A stretch of 64,000 nucleotides of DNA, taken from contig DASRND010000009.1 in NCBI GenBank assembly GCA_035647615.1, forward strand, positions 1 to 64,000, in the 5' to 3' direction. Positions 33,413 to 42,005 of the stretch are shown here, in pieces (position 1 is the stretch's first letter; every line of letters begins with the position of its first letter). The stretch comes from Bacteroidales bacterium (GTDB lineage Bacteria > Bacteroidota > Bacteroidia > Bacteroidales > 4484-276). The position numbers were made by a program, and so were the translations under genes. A model generated the notes under the pieces. It was not told the DNA's origin and searched no databases. It saw nothing but the letters and a program-made list of their open reading frames with translations.

Positions 33413-33775
33413 ATGGCGCAAACAATTAAAAACATAGCGACCAAATTTCTGATCTTTCTCACGATAGGTATCATGGGGATGTTCATTGCCAACCAGGCGC
33501 TGTATGTCCACACCCATAAGATGGCCGACGGCACCATTGTGCAGCACGCACACCCTTACCCCAAGTCGGATGACGGGCAGCCAGCCAAAACGCACGATCA
33601 CACCAAATCCGAAATTTTCTTTCTACAAAACCTACAGATACTTTTTGTTTTTACGTTCTTCACCCTGGCACTGATTGCCCCGGCCAAACAAGCAATTTCA
33701 TTTGCCCTGCCCTCGCTCGTTCACCCGGTGGTATTTGTATCCCTGCCACAAGGACGTGCTCCTCCTCTCGCATAA
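33413..33775 (+). CDS. His-rich small membrane protein, probably metal-related
   Basis: A 120-residue protein with two hydrophobic segments (about residues 9-30 and 73-96). The loop between them carries paired histidines: H33 and H35 (HTH), H45 and H47 (QHAHPY), H61 and H63 (HDHT). This spacing suggests binding of a soft or transition metal in the periplasm. It stands 130 bases upstream of a TonB receptor on the same strand, with a promoter-like element before it, so the two may form a metal uptake unit. No named family recognised; the metal is unknown. Confidence in coding is good, in function low. Confidence 0.65.
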   Translation: MAQTIKNIATKFLIFLTIGIMGMFIANQALYVHTHKMADGTIVQHAHPYPKSDDGQPAKTHDHTKSEIFFLQNLQILFVFTFFTLALIAPAKQAISFALPSLVHPVVFVSLPQGRAPPLA

Positions 33776-33904
33776 TATCATTTAAAAGATTTCTGAATCT
33801 TGTTTTTTTACGACGGAAATAATTCCGTAGTGGGCTACCGGGCATAGTATGCAAACACGATAGCCACAACCAATTTTTTTATCACAGAATCAGAATATGA
33901 TATT

Positions 33905-36283
33905 ATGAGAAAAACACATCTTGTCCTACTAATTTTACTGATAGCACACGCACAAATTATTTTTGCACAAAAAACTAAAACCGATGCCAATATCATCGGA
34001 CACGTGGTATGCGAAGGCCAGCACATTCCCTTTGCCACCGTGAGCATCAAAGGCACCACTATTGGCACCACCGCCGACGAAACCGGCCATTTCCATCTCA
34101 TCCACCTGCCCGAAGGCGAGCACATTATTCTTGCGCAGGCGCTCGGATACAAGCCACAGGAAAAATCGATAACTGCGACGGCACACGAAACCAAAGAGTT
34201 GAACTTTGAGCTGGAGCAGGATTACCTGGGCCTGGAAGAGGTGGTGATTACCGGCGACCGCAACGCTTCCAACCGGCTCAATTCATCAACGATCGTAAAT
34301 ACGCTTACGCCCAAACTTTTTGCTACCACACAATCGGTGACGCTAAGCGAGGGACTCAACTTCAGCCCCGGCTTGCGCATGGAAAACAACTGCCAGAACT
34401 GTGGCTTTTCGCAGGTGCGGATGAACGGCATGGAAGGACCCTATTCGCAAATTCTTATCAACAGCCGCCCCATCTTCAGCGGGCTTGCGGGAGTGTATGG
34501 GCTGGAGCTTATACCCTCGAACATGATAGAGCGTGTGGAGATAATCCGTGGGGGCGGCTCCGCACTTTATGGCAGCAACGCCATTGCCGGCACCATCAAT
34601 CTGATATTAAAAGATCCAATAAATAATGCCTATGAAGTGGGAATAAACTCGGGGATGACCGGCGTAGGAGTTTCCGGATCGGGAGATGCAGTGCTTGATT
34701 ATTCTGTTAATTTTAATACTTCGCTCGTGAGTGCCGACAACAAGACAGGCATGGCGCTGTATGGATTTTATCGCGACAGAGAACCCTTCGATGCCAACAA
34801 CGATAGCTTCTCCGAAATTGCCTCACTCAAAAACACCACCATCGGTGCGCGGGTTTACCATCGCTTTGGAACAAAAGCACGCATTTCGGGCGATTTTTTC
34901 CATATCAACGAAAAACGGCGCGGCGGCGACAGGTTTGAATATCCGGTGCACGAGGCCAATATTGCCGAAGCCCTGGATCACAACATCACAACCGGTGCGC
35001 TGACGTATGAGCATTTTATCGGAAAAAGTGATCTGATATCCGTTTTTGTTTCGGGGCAGCGTATCAACAGAGATTCCTACTACGGCGCCAACCAATCGCT
35101 GAAAGACTACGGATTGACGCAGGATTTTTCGTACACCTTCGGGGCGCAATACAATGCCCAATTTGAAAACTCCAGAATAGTGGCTGGCATCGAAAACGAC
35201 GGCGGCTGGCTTACCGATGAAAAGCCGGGTTATGCCGACATCGAAAATGCCGTCATCATTGGCGATTCCATTTTAAGCATTCCACACACCTCAACGCTCA
35301 CCATTACCGACCAGACCACCAACACCACCGGGCTTTTTGCCCAGTACGAAATCGATTGGCGCAGATTGAAAGTTTCGGTAGGCGCCCGGCTGGATCATTA
35401 TCAGATCAGCGATAGAGAGCAAACCGACGAGGACAAATCAGGAAATGTTCTCAGCCCGCGTGTTGCATTGAAATATGACGTTAAAAAATACCTGCAGGCA
35501 CGCCTGAGCTACTCACAAGGCTATCGTGCTCCACAGCTTTTCGACGAAGACCTGCACGTAGAAACATCAGGCTCGCGCCGCGTGATACACCGCAACAGTC
35601 CCGATCTGGAACAGGAAACAAGTCATAGCTTTATGGCTTCCCTCGATTTCAACAAACTTTTGGGCACCGTTAATATCGGGCTGCTTGTGGAAGGATTTTA
35701 CACACAGCTCAACAATGCTTTTGTAAACGAATTTAGCGCTCCCGACCAAAACGGCGAGGTGATTTATACACGCATGAATGCCGACGACGGCGCCAATGTG
35801 CAGGGTATTAATATAGAACTGAATGTGGTGCCGATGACGCCATTTTCACTCAAAACGGGCTTTACCATGCAAAAGAGCAGATACGAAGAGGCACAGGAGT
35901 TTGACGAGAAAAAGTTTTTACGCACGCCGGATCAATATGGCTACCTGACCCTCGACTGGCAAACAACCAAAAAGCTGGGCATTTCTGCTTCGGGCAATTA
36001 TACCGGCAAAATGCTCGTGCCTTACTTCGGCATAAATATCCCCGACCCTGACGCCGGCGAGCTACGGGAGTCGCCCATCTTTTTTGATATGGGCGCAAAA
36101 GTTCGTTACGACATCAAACTCAACGGAGCCACGCTGCGGCTGTTTGCAGGCATCAAAAACATATTCAATGCCTATCAGGACGATTTTGATATTGGCGTCG
36201 ACCGCGACCCGGGCTACATTTATGGCCCCATGACGCCGCGCACCATTTATGTGGGACTAAAAATCAGCAACTTCCTCACCTAA
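33905..36283 (+). CDS. TonB-dependent receptor with carboxypeptidase-like N-terminal domain
   Basis: A 792-residue outer-membrane receptor. Signal peptide (1-21), CarboxypepD_reg-like domain (about 28-100, IIGHVVCEGQHIPFATVSIKG), TonB-box-like GLEEVVITG (109-117), plug domain (about 120-245, ending ALYGSNAIAGTINLIL) and a 22-strand barrel ending VGLKISNFLT. The plug contains C163-x-x-C166 (NNCQNCGFSQVRMNG), which is absent from most siderophore receptors and could contact a metal. It follows a His-rich membrane protein gene, so the substrate is likely a metal chelate; copper or zinc is a guess. Energy comes from TonB-ExbBD at the inner membrane. Confidence 0.88.
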   Translation: MRKTHLVLLILLIAHAQIIFAQKTKTDANIIGHVVCEGQHIPFATVSIKGTTIGTTADETGHFHLIHLPEGEHIILAQALGYKPQEKSITATAHETKELNFELEQDYLGLEEVVITGDRNASNRLNSSTIVNTLTPKLFATTQSVTLSEGLNFSPGLRMENNCQNCGFSQVRMNGMEGPYSQILINSRPIFSGLAGVYGLELIPSNMIERVEIIRGGGSALYGSNAIAGTINLILKDPINNAYEVGINSGMTGVGVSGSGDAVLDYSVNFNTSLVSADNKTGMALYGFYRDREPFDANNDSFSEIASLKNTTIGARVYHRFGTKARISGDFFHINEKRRGGDRFEYPVHEANIAEALDHNITTGALTYEHFIGKSDLISVFVSGQRINRDSYYGANQSLKDYGLTQDFSYTFGAQYNAQFENSRIVAGIENDGGWLTDEKPGYADIENAVIIGDSILSIPHTSTLTITDQTTNTTGLFAQYEIDWRRLKVSVGARLDHYQISDREQTDEDKSGNVLSPRVALKYDVKKYLQARLSYSQGYRAPQLFDEDLHVETSGSRRVIHRNSPDLEQETSHSFMASLDFNKLLGTVNIGLLVEGFYTQLNNAFVNEFSAPDQNGEVIYTRMNADDGANVQGINIELNVVPMTPFSLKTGFTMQKSRYEEAQEFDEKKFLRTPDQYGYLTLDWQTTKKLGISASGNYTGKMLVPYFGINIPDPDAGELRESPIFFDMGAKVRYDIKLNGATLRLFAGIKNIFNAYQDDFDIGVDRDPGYIYGPMTPRTIYVGLKISNFLT

Positions 36284-36289
36284 AAAAAC

Positions 36290-36322
36290 ATCCCCGTATG
36301 CCGAAAAACGTACGGGGATTTT
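36290..36322 (+). terminator. Rho-independent terminator after the TonB receptor gene
   Basis: ATCCCCGTA (36290-36298) pairs with TACGGGGAT (36311-36319) over nine bases across a 12-base loop, followed by TTTTC. The T-run is short. Confidence 0.6.
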
Positions 36323-36360
36323 CACGATTACACAGAAATATCAAGGTTTTATTTTCTCAT

Positions 36361-36441
36361 TTCCTCTGCGTCTCCGCGCCTCAGCGGTTTAACTTTTTTT
36401 TATTCATTTTCCTCTGCGTCTCAGCGTCTTCGCGGTTTAAC
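36361..36441. repeat. Tandem pair of a 33-base TTCCTCTGCGTCTC repeat
   Basis: Copies at 36361-36393 and 36409-36441, 48 bases apart, both read TTCCTCTGCGTCTC..GCG.CTC.GCGGTTTAAC with small changes. The unit recalls CCTCTGCGTCTCTGCGG sequences found dispersed in many bacterial genomes. It lies between the convergent TonB receptor and CcsBA genes. Confidence 0.75.
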
Positions 36442-36451
36442 CAAAATCTTT

Positions 36452-39400
36452 CTACCTATTTTCTTCCATCCCCGTCTCCTGATTTCCTTCCCGTTGCAAG
36501 GTGCGTATCAGTGTTTTGGTTTTAGAATTTTTGATATAGGCAAATATCAGAATTACTAAAAGAATGGCAATGGTGTAATAAACAAAAGCGGGTATCGGCA
36601 CCGGATCGCCGGCAGCGTAGCTGTGCAGCCCCGACAGGTAGTAATTCACACCGAAATAGGTCATCAGCACCGAGCTGAACCCCACCACCGCCAGCGCATT
36701 GAACACGTAGCGCCCCATGATACCGGGTATAAAGTTGAGATGAACAATCACGGCATAAACCAGAATCGTTATCAGCGCCCAGGTTTCTTTGGGATCCCAG
36801 CCCCAGTAGCGCCCCCACGACTCGTTGGCCCACACGCCGCCCAGGAAAGTTCCGATGGTAAGCATATACAATCCGATAATAATCGTGGCCTCCGCAGTAA
36901 GCGAAATCTCACGGATGGTCAGATTAAAACTCACCAGGTTATTACGGTTCTGGAAGATCATCAGCAGCAGGTTGAAAAGTCCCAGAATCATTCCAAGCCC
37001 TAAAAACCCATAGCTCGAAGTGATGATGGCCACGTGAATGGTTAGCCATATCGACTTGAGTACCGGCACCAGGTTGGTTACCTCGGGATTCATCCAGTTG
37101 AGATGCGCCACAAACAGGGTGAGCGACGCCAGCACTGTGGTAGCTGCCAGGGCAATATTGCTGCGGCGCGAAAGCAGGAAGCCGCCCGTCATGGTAGCCC
37201 AGGCAATAAATATCATGCTCTCGTAGCCGTTGCTCAATGGCGCATGACCGGAGATATACCACCGTGCCACGATACCCAGCGTCTGAAATAGGTACATCAC
37301 CGCCAATATTCCGATAAGGACATTTTTAAAAAAATTTATTTTCAGCTTTGGCGTCACCAATTTAGCAAAAAGCACCAACAGGAATATCAATCCTACCAAA
37401 CCGTAATAGCGGAAAAGCCGTTCAAAAATCTCTACTTTGTTATAAATAATTTCGATGCGGCGATGCATGTCGGAGGGCAGCAGGTCGCCGGCATATTTGC
37501 GTTGGTAAATATCGATGTCATCTACGATGTCGTTGGGAGTTGCATAGTTACCGCTGGTCAAGGCTTCGGCCAATGTATTAGCGTAAAGCGGAATGACGTT
37601 GCGCACAAAGTTGCTGTCGTCGGCAGGCATGCCCGTCACTTCTTCGTTAGGAGCAAACCACTTGTCGGCCGGATCCGTTGTTTTTGGAAATAGCTTCAGG
37701 TAGTTGTAGGTATGAATAAAATAGAAAATATTGACCTTCTCATCCATCTTTATCACCTCTTTATCAAACTTGGTTTGGTCCATGCTTTTCTTCTGATAAG
37801 CCGTTTCCACCCATTGGCTCATAAGGTAGTTGGTGGTTTTTCCGTCCTGAAAAAAGTCGGAGAAGCTGGCGTATTTTCCGCTGATGCCGAGCTGTTCGCG
37901 CAGCTCTTTGTTTGTCGTTTTAAGAAGCGGCACCGTTTGCCACAGCGCCGGATCGGTAATGATCCCCAATACAATCTGGTCGGAGGTGAGTCCTGCGAAG
38001 TTGGTGCTGCCGGTGAATTTACGCGTCAACTGACCGGTGAGTGAGTTTACCGGCTCCAGACGGTTGCCGGGTCCCAGCACGATCAGTTCACCAAATTTTT
38101 TGGCATGTTCGCGGTCGATCACCGGAACCTGTGTGCCGTTCACGTCGGTCATCTCCTGCGAAGTGGCAGACATGGCCGTCGTAATCATCAACATCAAAAG
38201 AATTACCTGCAGCAGGTTCATTTTTTTGCGACGTGTTTCGGTTATTTTATTTAATAGATATCCAAACCGTGAACGCTTACTTATCAGCGCCATCAACATT
38301 CCCAACGCCATCAAAAAATAGCCGATGTAGGTTACGATCGTTCCCAGGCCATCGTGGTTTACCGAAAGCACCGTCCCTTGTTCGTCGGTATCGTACGACG
38401 ACTGGTAAAAGCGATAGCCACGGTAATTGAGGATATGATTCATGAAAATGCGAAAGTCAAAGCGGTTGTCGCGTTCGGTGTCAATAAGCGTCACCTCGCT
38501 GGCGTATGAAGACGGACTGTTCGAGCCAGGATAGCGATCGAGAATGAATTCGTTGAGTTGCAAAGCAAAAGGAATGGGGATGGTAATGGCGCCATAAGCG
38601 ATTTGTAAAGTCTTTCCATCAATTTCAACAGGATCTGCTTTGCCTTGCACGCCACGGTTTCCGGTAACCCAGGTGCTCACGGTGCTGTTACCGCTGCTGA
38701 TCCGCAACATCACAGCATCCAATCCTGTGGCCAGCTGCATTTGGTTGGAGACCGGCACCGGTTGTAGGGTGCCGCTTGGCTCGAAGCTGCGCAAAACGAT
38801 GCGGCTCTTCCCCAGGTCGTATAGCTGCATCGGCTGCATCTCCGCCTTTTGATGGGGCAAAATATAGCCGCTTACCTCTGATCCCATGTTGGTGATAAAA
38901 ATGGTGTCGGCAGCCTGAAACATCAGCCGGCTACCGTCGAACATCAACTGCAATTCGCCTGCAAGCATTTCGCCGCTATCGAAACTCATCTGCATATTTC
39001 CCACCTGTCGCACCTCGCCCGAAGATAGAGTAATGGTTTCGCGCTGCATGCCACTCATCACAAACAGCGATGCGATAGGATTTCCGCCCTTAACAGGAAC
39101 AACTTCGAGGTTTGCGTTGGCAATATATCCTATAGTTTCTATCTTAAAATTACCGTCAGGTGTATTCAATTTAAAGTTGGGTGCCTTCCTATCATAGGGC
39201 GACATGAGCACATGCTGCTGCTCATAAAAGGTCTCGCCGCCGCTTTGATATGTGGCAGTGAGGAAGGTGCTGGTGCTGGTGATCTCGCTGCTGGTTTCCC
39301 CTTCACGGATGTGCATCATCCCTTCATAACTAAAAAACCGCGTGATGCCAGCACCTACAAAGATTATAATAAAAGCCAGGTGAAACATAAACAACGCGTA

Positions 39401-39625
39401 CTTCTTGCGGCGCCACGAATGATGAATCACCAGGCTGCCAGCCAGATTTATGACCAATAGTGCAAGCAATATTTCAAACCAGGTAGCTTCGTAAACGGCC
39501 ACACGCGCCGCTATGGTTCCGTAGTCGTTTTCGATAAAGGTGGCCATGGCCGCCGAGAGTGCAAACATGAGCAACAATACCACGGTGAGGTGCATCGAGA
39601 ACAATGCATCAAATATTTTTTTCAT
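36452..39625 (-). CDS. ccsBA: CcsBA-type cytochrome c synthase (ResB-CcsA fusion)
   Basis: A 1057-residue System II cytochrome c biogenesis protein with ResB-like N-terminal half (several helices, HHSWRRKKYALFMFHLAF and a large periplasmic domain to about residue 480) and CcsA-like C-terminal half. The latter ends with the tryptophan-rich WWD region at about 932-949 (WANESWGRYWGWDPKETWAL), the heme-handling site. It exports heme and attaches it to CxxCH motifs in the periplasm. It is the likely synthase for the octaheme cytochrome at 4.4-6.6 kb. In between, residues 490-700 (KFGELIVLGPGNRLEPVNSLTG) form a CcsB-specific periplasmic domain. No other biogenesis gene is adjacent. Confidence 0.88.
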   Translation of the reverse strand: MKKIFDALFSMHLTVVLLLMFALSAAMATFIENDYGTIAARVAVYEATWFEILLALLVINLAGSLVIHHSWRRKKYALFMFHLAFIIIFVGAGITRFFSYEGMMHIREGETSSEITSTSTFLTATYQSGGETFYEQQHVLMSPYDRKAPNFKLNTPDGNFKIETIGYIANANLEVVPVKGGNPIASLFVMSGMQRETITLSSGEVRQVGNMQMSFDSGEMLAGELQLMFDGSRLMFQAADTIFITNMGSEVSGYILPHQKAEMQPMQLYDLGKSRIVLRSFEPSGTLQPVPVSNQMQLATGLDAVMLRISSGNSTVSTWVTGNRGVQGKADPVEIDGKTLQIAYGAITIPIPFALQLNEFILDRYPGSNSPSSYASEVTLIDTERDNRFDFRIFMNHILNYRGYRFYQSSYDTDEQGTVLSVNHDGLGTIVTYIGYFLMALGMLMALISKRSRFGYLLNKITETRRKKMNLLQVILLMLMITTAMSATSQEMTDVNGTQVPVIDREHAKKFGELIVLGPGNRLEPVNSLTGQLTRKFTGSTNFAGLTSDQIVLGIITDPALWQTVPLLKTTNKELREQLGISGKYASFSDFFQDGKTTNYLMSQWVETAYQKKSMDQTKFDKEVIKMDEKVNIFYFIHTYNYLKLFPKTTDPADKWFAPNEEVTGMPADDSNFVRNVIPLYANTLAEALTSGNYATPNDIVDDIDIYQRKYAGDLLPSDMHRRIEIIYNKVEIFERLFRYYGLVGLIFLLVLFAKLVTPKLKINFFKNVLIGILAVMYLFQTLGIVARWYISGHAPLSNGYESMIFIAWATMTGGFLLSRRSNIALAATTVLASLTLFVAHLNWMNPEVTNLVPVLKSIWLTIHVAIITSSYGFLGLGMILGLFNLLLMIFQNRNNLVSFNLTIREISLTAEATIIIGLYMLTIGTFLGGVWANESWGRYWGWDPKETWALITILVYAVIVHLNFIPGIMGRYVFNALAVVGFSSVLMTYFGVNYYLSGLHSYAAGDPVPIPAFVYYTIAILLVILIFAYIKNSKTKTLIRTLQREGNQETGMEENR

Positions 39626-39828
39626 CAGAATTTCTCAATTTTATGTAAATCAGTACCAAAATATTTTCGGCGTCAAAGATAAACAAACCGAAATAAAAAT
39701 GGTACACACCAATGATACAAAGCCATCTCACAGGAGAATAGCGTAGCCTGCAAAAGAAAAGGGAATGTTGAATTTTGAAGTGGTTTTTTCCATCATTATT
39801 TGCGATTCGATATTCAAAAAAAAGAAGT

Positions 39829-40866
39829 TCACTGCCTTGTGCCCTGCGCCTTGCTCTTTGAGCCCTGCGCCCTGTAAACCAAAATCAACAAGCTGCTAAC
39901 TCCAACTACTCCGATAAACCACAACGGTAGCGTCCATCCTGCCTGAGTTCGGTAGATGGCTGTGGCAATATTGCCGATGATGAGCCACTGCACCACATAA
40001 AATGCCGTGACATTTTTTCCGGCCCACCGCAGGTATTTTATTAGAGTGGTTTTGCCGGCCAGCTTGTTAAGCAAGGCCAACGCCAGCGTCCAGAGCAGTA
40101 TAAAGGCCGCCGTCCAGGCAACGAATAAAGCGCTGTGATGATAATACACTTCGAGTAACGTAGCCACCCGAAAGCCATACGCAAAGGTGGAAACGATCAG
40201 TATCAGCAAAACCAGACCGGAAATTCTTCGGAATTTAATAGTAATGAAGCGGGCAAATCGCTCATAAATCAGATAAAAAACATAGCCCGTCAGCACATAG
40301 GAAAACCATGGGAAAAACGGAAAGAAAGACCAGGAATAATGTCCCCAAAAATAAGCCTGCAGATAACGAAGCCATTGCGCTTCGCCACCATAAACCGGCA
40401 GCCAACGATTTGCCAGGGCGCTCACTGGTATCAGCAACAACCAGAGCACCCATCGTTTTTGGAGCAAAGGTCGCAGCAAGGCCACCACCACGATAGAAAT
40501 ACCGGCAAGAAACAAAATATCGACACCAAAAATATAGCGCAACGGGTCGAGCTGATAACTGCCCGAAACGATTTTGATAAGCAAATGCAGGTTCAAGCCT
40601 ATGTTGAGAGCGAAACCCAAAAGCAGCAACAGCAATCCTCTTTTAATCTGTTGAAGCAGCGGCTGCGCTTTGCGCGCCAGGAAAAATCCCATCACAGCCA
40701 TAAATGCAGGCGCTGCCGGTGGTCCTCCCAAAAACAGTGAGATTTTGCCGGCAAGGCTTGCATAAAAATCAGGCGTGGCAAACAACTCCGTAAGGTGCAC
40801 CTGCACCATCAGCATCACTGCCACACCTTTTAATAAATCAGGGATTTCGAGTCGTTGCTTGTTCAT
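39829..40866 (-). CDS. HGSNAT/DUF1624-like membrane acyltransferase
   Basis: A 345-residue polytopic protein from the ATG at 40866; an upstream in-frame start at 40953 would add 29 unlikely residues. It starts RLEIPDLLKGVAVMLMVQVHLTELF, the conserved acetyltransferase opening with a helix-1 His, and has about ten transmembrane helices. Heparan-alpha-glucosaminide N-acetyltransferase relatives transfer acetyl groups across the membrane to sugars. The C-terminus is odd: the last residues (YRAQGSKSKAQGTRQ) are translated from a six-unit heptanucleotide array, implying the gene reads into intergenic repeat DNA and the original stop was lost. The substrate is unknown. Confidence 0.75.
   Translation of the reverse strand: MNKQRLEIPDLLKGVAVMLMVQVHLTELFATPDFYASLAGKISLFLGGPPAAPAFMAVMGFFLARKAQPLLQQIKRGLLLLLLGFALNIGLNLHLLIKIVSGSYQLDPLRYIFGVDILFLAGISIVVVALLRPLLQKRWVLWLLLIPVSALANRWLPVYGGEAQWLRYLQAYFWGHYSWSFFPFFPWFSYVLTGYVFYLIYERFARFITIKFRRISGLVLLILIVSTFAYGFRVATLLEVYYHHSALFVAWTAAFILLWTLALALLNKLAGKTTLIKYLRWAGKNVTAFYVVQWLIIGNIATAIYRTQAGWTLPLWFIGVVGVSSLLILVYRAQGSKSKAQGTRQ
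39834..39875 (-). repeat. Heptanucleotide array inside the 3' end of the acyltransferase gene
   Basis: Units on the plus strand: GCCTTGT, GCCCTGC, GCCTTGC, TCTTTGA, GCCCTGC, GCCCTGT. The decamer TTCGATATTC lies 18 bases to its left (39806-39815). The array is translated on the minus strand as the acyltransferase C-terminus. Confidence 0.75.
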
Positions 40867-41015
40867 ATTTCCAAAATATCGGTCTTCTAAAACTATATTT
40901 TTTATTCGTCTTGAACGGGTGCAAAAATACTTTTTAGAAAACCCAGGGGGCATTCAAACGAAAATCTTATACATCTTAATGATAGTTTCATAAAAGCTAC
41001 CCGCGGCAAACGCTC

Positions 41016-41023
41016 TACTTTTG
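41016..41023 (+). promoter_or_regulatory. Candidate -7 element (TACTTTTG) for the DUF2202 gene
   Basis: TACTTTTG matches TAnnTTTG and lies 35 bases upstream of the ATG at 41059. No -33 match is visible. Confidence 0.35.
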
Positions 41024-41058
41024 ACGTTTCAAGAATTATTCACAAAAACTATTTTATT

Positions 41059-41853
41059 ATGAAAACAAGAAATGCACCAATCTGGCTGATAATGGCTATA
41101 ACCGCTGTTAGTTTTTTGATGTTACAATGCTCCAAGAGCGAGGCATCGCACATGGATGAAGTTTACAAATACGTAAGTCCTGCCGAGAAGTCGCTGCAAC
41201 TCGAAGAACAAAACCCTGACAATGATGTAATCATTCAATGCATTTACGACTGTATCAATAGCATGCCTGTCGAAGAAATCTCAGAAAGTGAACTCGCTGC
41301 AATAACATACATGCGCGAAGAAGAGCTGCTGGCGCATGATGTATATGTGGCCATGTACGCACTTTATTCGGTGCCGGTTTTCAACAACATCAGCAAAAGC
41401 GAAACCATCCACACCACGGCCATGCTTGCCCTGCTCGAAAAATACGAATTGCCCGATCCGGCTGCCAACCATCAGCAGGGAATATTTCAGGAGCTGGTGC
41501 TTCAGGCGCTCTATGATACACTTACAGCAATGGGTTCCGCCTCGTTTCAGGATGCGCTTATAGTGGGAGCCACCATCGAAGACCTCGACATCAACGACCT
41601 GATGGTAGATTTGGCTAATAATGTGGACAATACCGACATCACCTACACCCTGCAGCAGCTCCTGCGCGGCTCGCGCAATCATCTGCGTGCTTTCCACGCA
41701 CATCTTACTTTCCAGGGTCTTACCTACACACCGCAGTATATTTCCCAGGAACTCTATGATGAGATTACCTCATCGCCCTGGCAGGTGGGCAATGGTTTCT
41801 GTGTCTGTTCATTTCCGGCTAAAGACAATTCCAATATTATGCGTAAAGAATAA
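41059..41853 (+). CDS. DUF2202 ferritin-like lipoprotein
   Basis: A 264-residue protein with a lipoprotein signal ending FLMLQC (Cys24). The DUF2202 domain (about residues 75-215) has the ferritin-like helices with metal-ligand candidates in TYMREEELLAHDVYVAMYALY and NISKSETIHTTAMLALLEKYEL, and a C-terminal GSRNHLRAFHAHLTFQG with further His. DUF2202 proteins are thought to be ferritin-like iron or other metal-binding proteins. It lies just upstream of the CusA-TolC fusion; a terminator separates them, so they are probably separate units that both concern metals. The exact ligand is unknown. Confidence 0.8.
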   Translation: MKTRNAPIWLIMAITAVSFLMLQCSKSEASHMDEVYKYVSPAEKSLQLEEQNPDNDVIIQCIYDCINSMPVEEISESELAAITYMREEELLAHDVYVAMYALYSVPVFNNISKSETIHTTAMLALLEKYELPDPAANHQQGIFQELVLQALYDTLTAMGSASFQDALIVGATIEDLDINDLMVDLANNVDNTDITYTLQQLLRGSRNHLRAFHAHLTFQGLTYTPQYISQELYDEITSSPWQVGNGFCVCSFPAKDNSNIMRKE

Positions 41854-41887
41854 TGTTCCCGATTCCAAAGTTTGTAACTCCAGGAAA

Positions 41888-41916
41888 AGGGCTGCCTAAA
41901 TAGGCTTCCCTTTTTC
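41888..41916 (+). terminator. Rho-independent terminator after the DUF2202 gene
   Basis: AGGGctGCCT (41888-41897) pairs with AGGCttCCCT (41902-41911) around a four-base loop with a two-base internal mismatch, followed by TTTTT. Confidence 0.6.
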
Positions 41917-42005
41917 TATTTAGCTCAAAGGCAAGCATAAATCCTGCGTTTTTTGAGAATTTTTCTTAACATTGCAAGTGTTTTTCATCATTTCATCCTA
42001 CACCC

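Noticed and set aside
36298..36525. Open frame after the TonB receptor
   Set aside because: It follows the terminator and the tandem CCTCTGCGTCTC repeats and has no family features.
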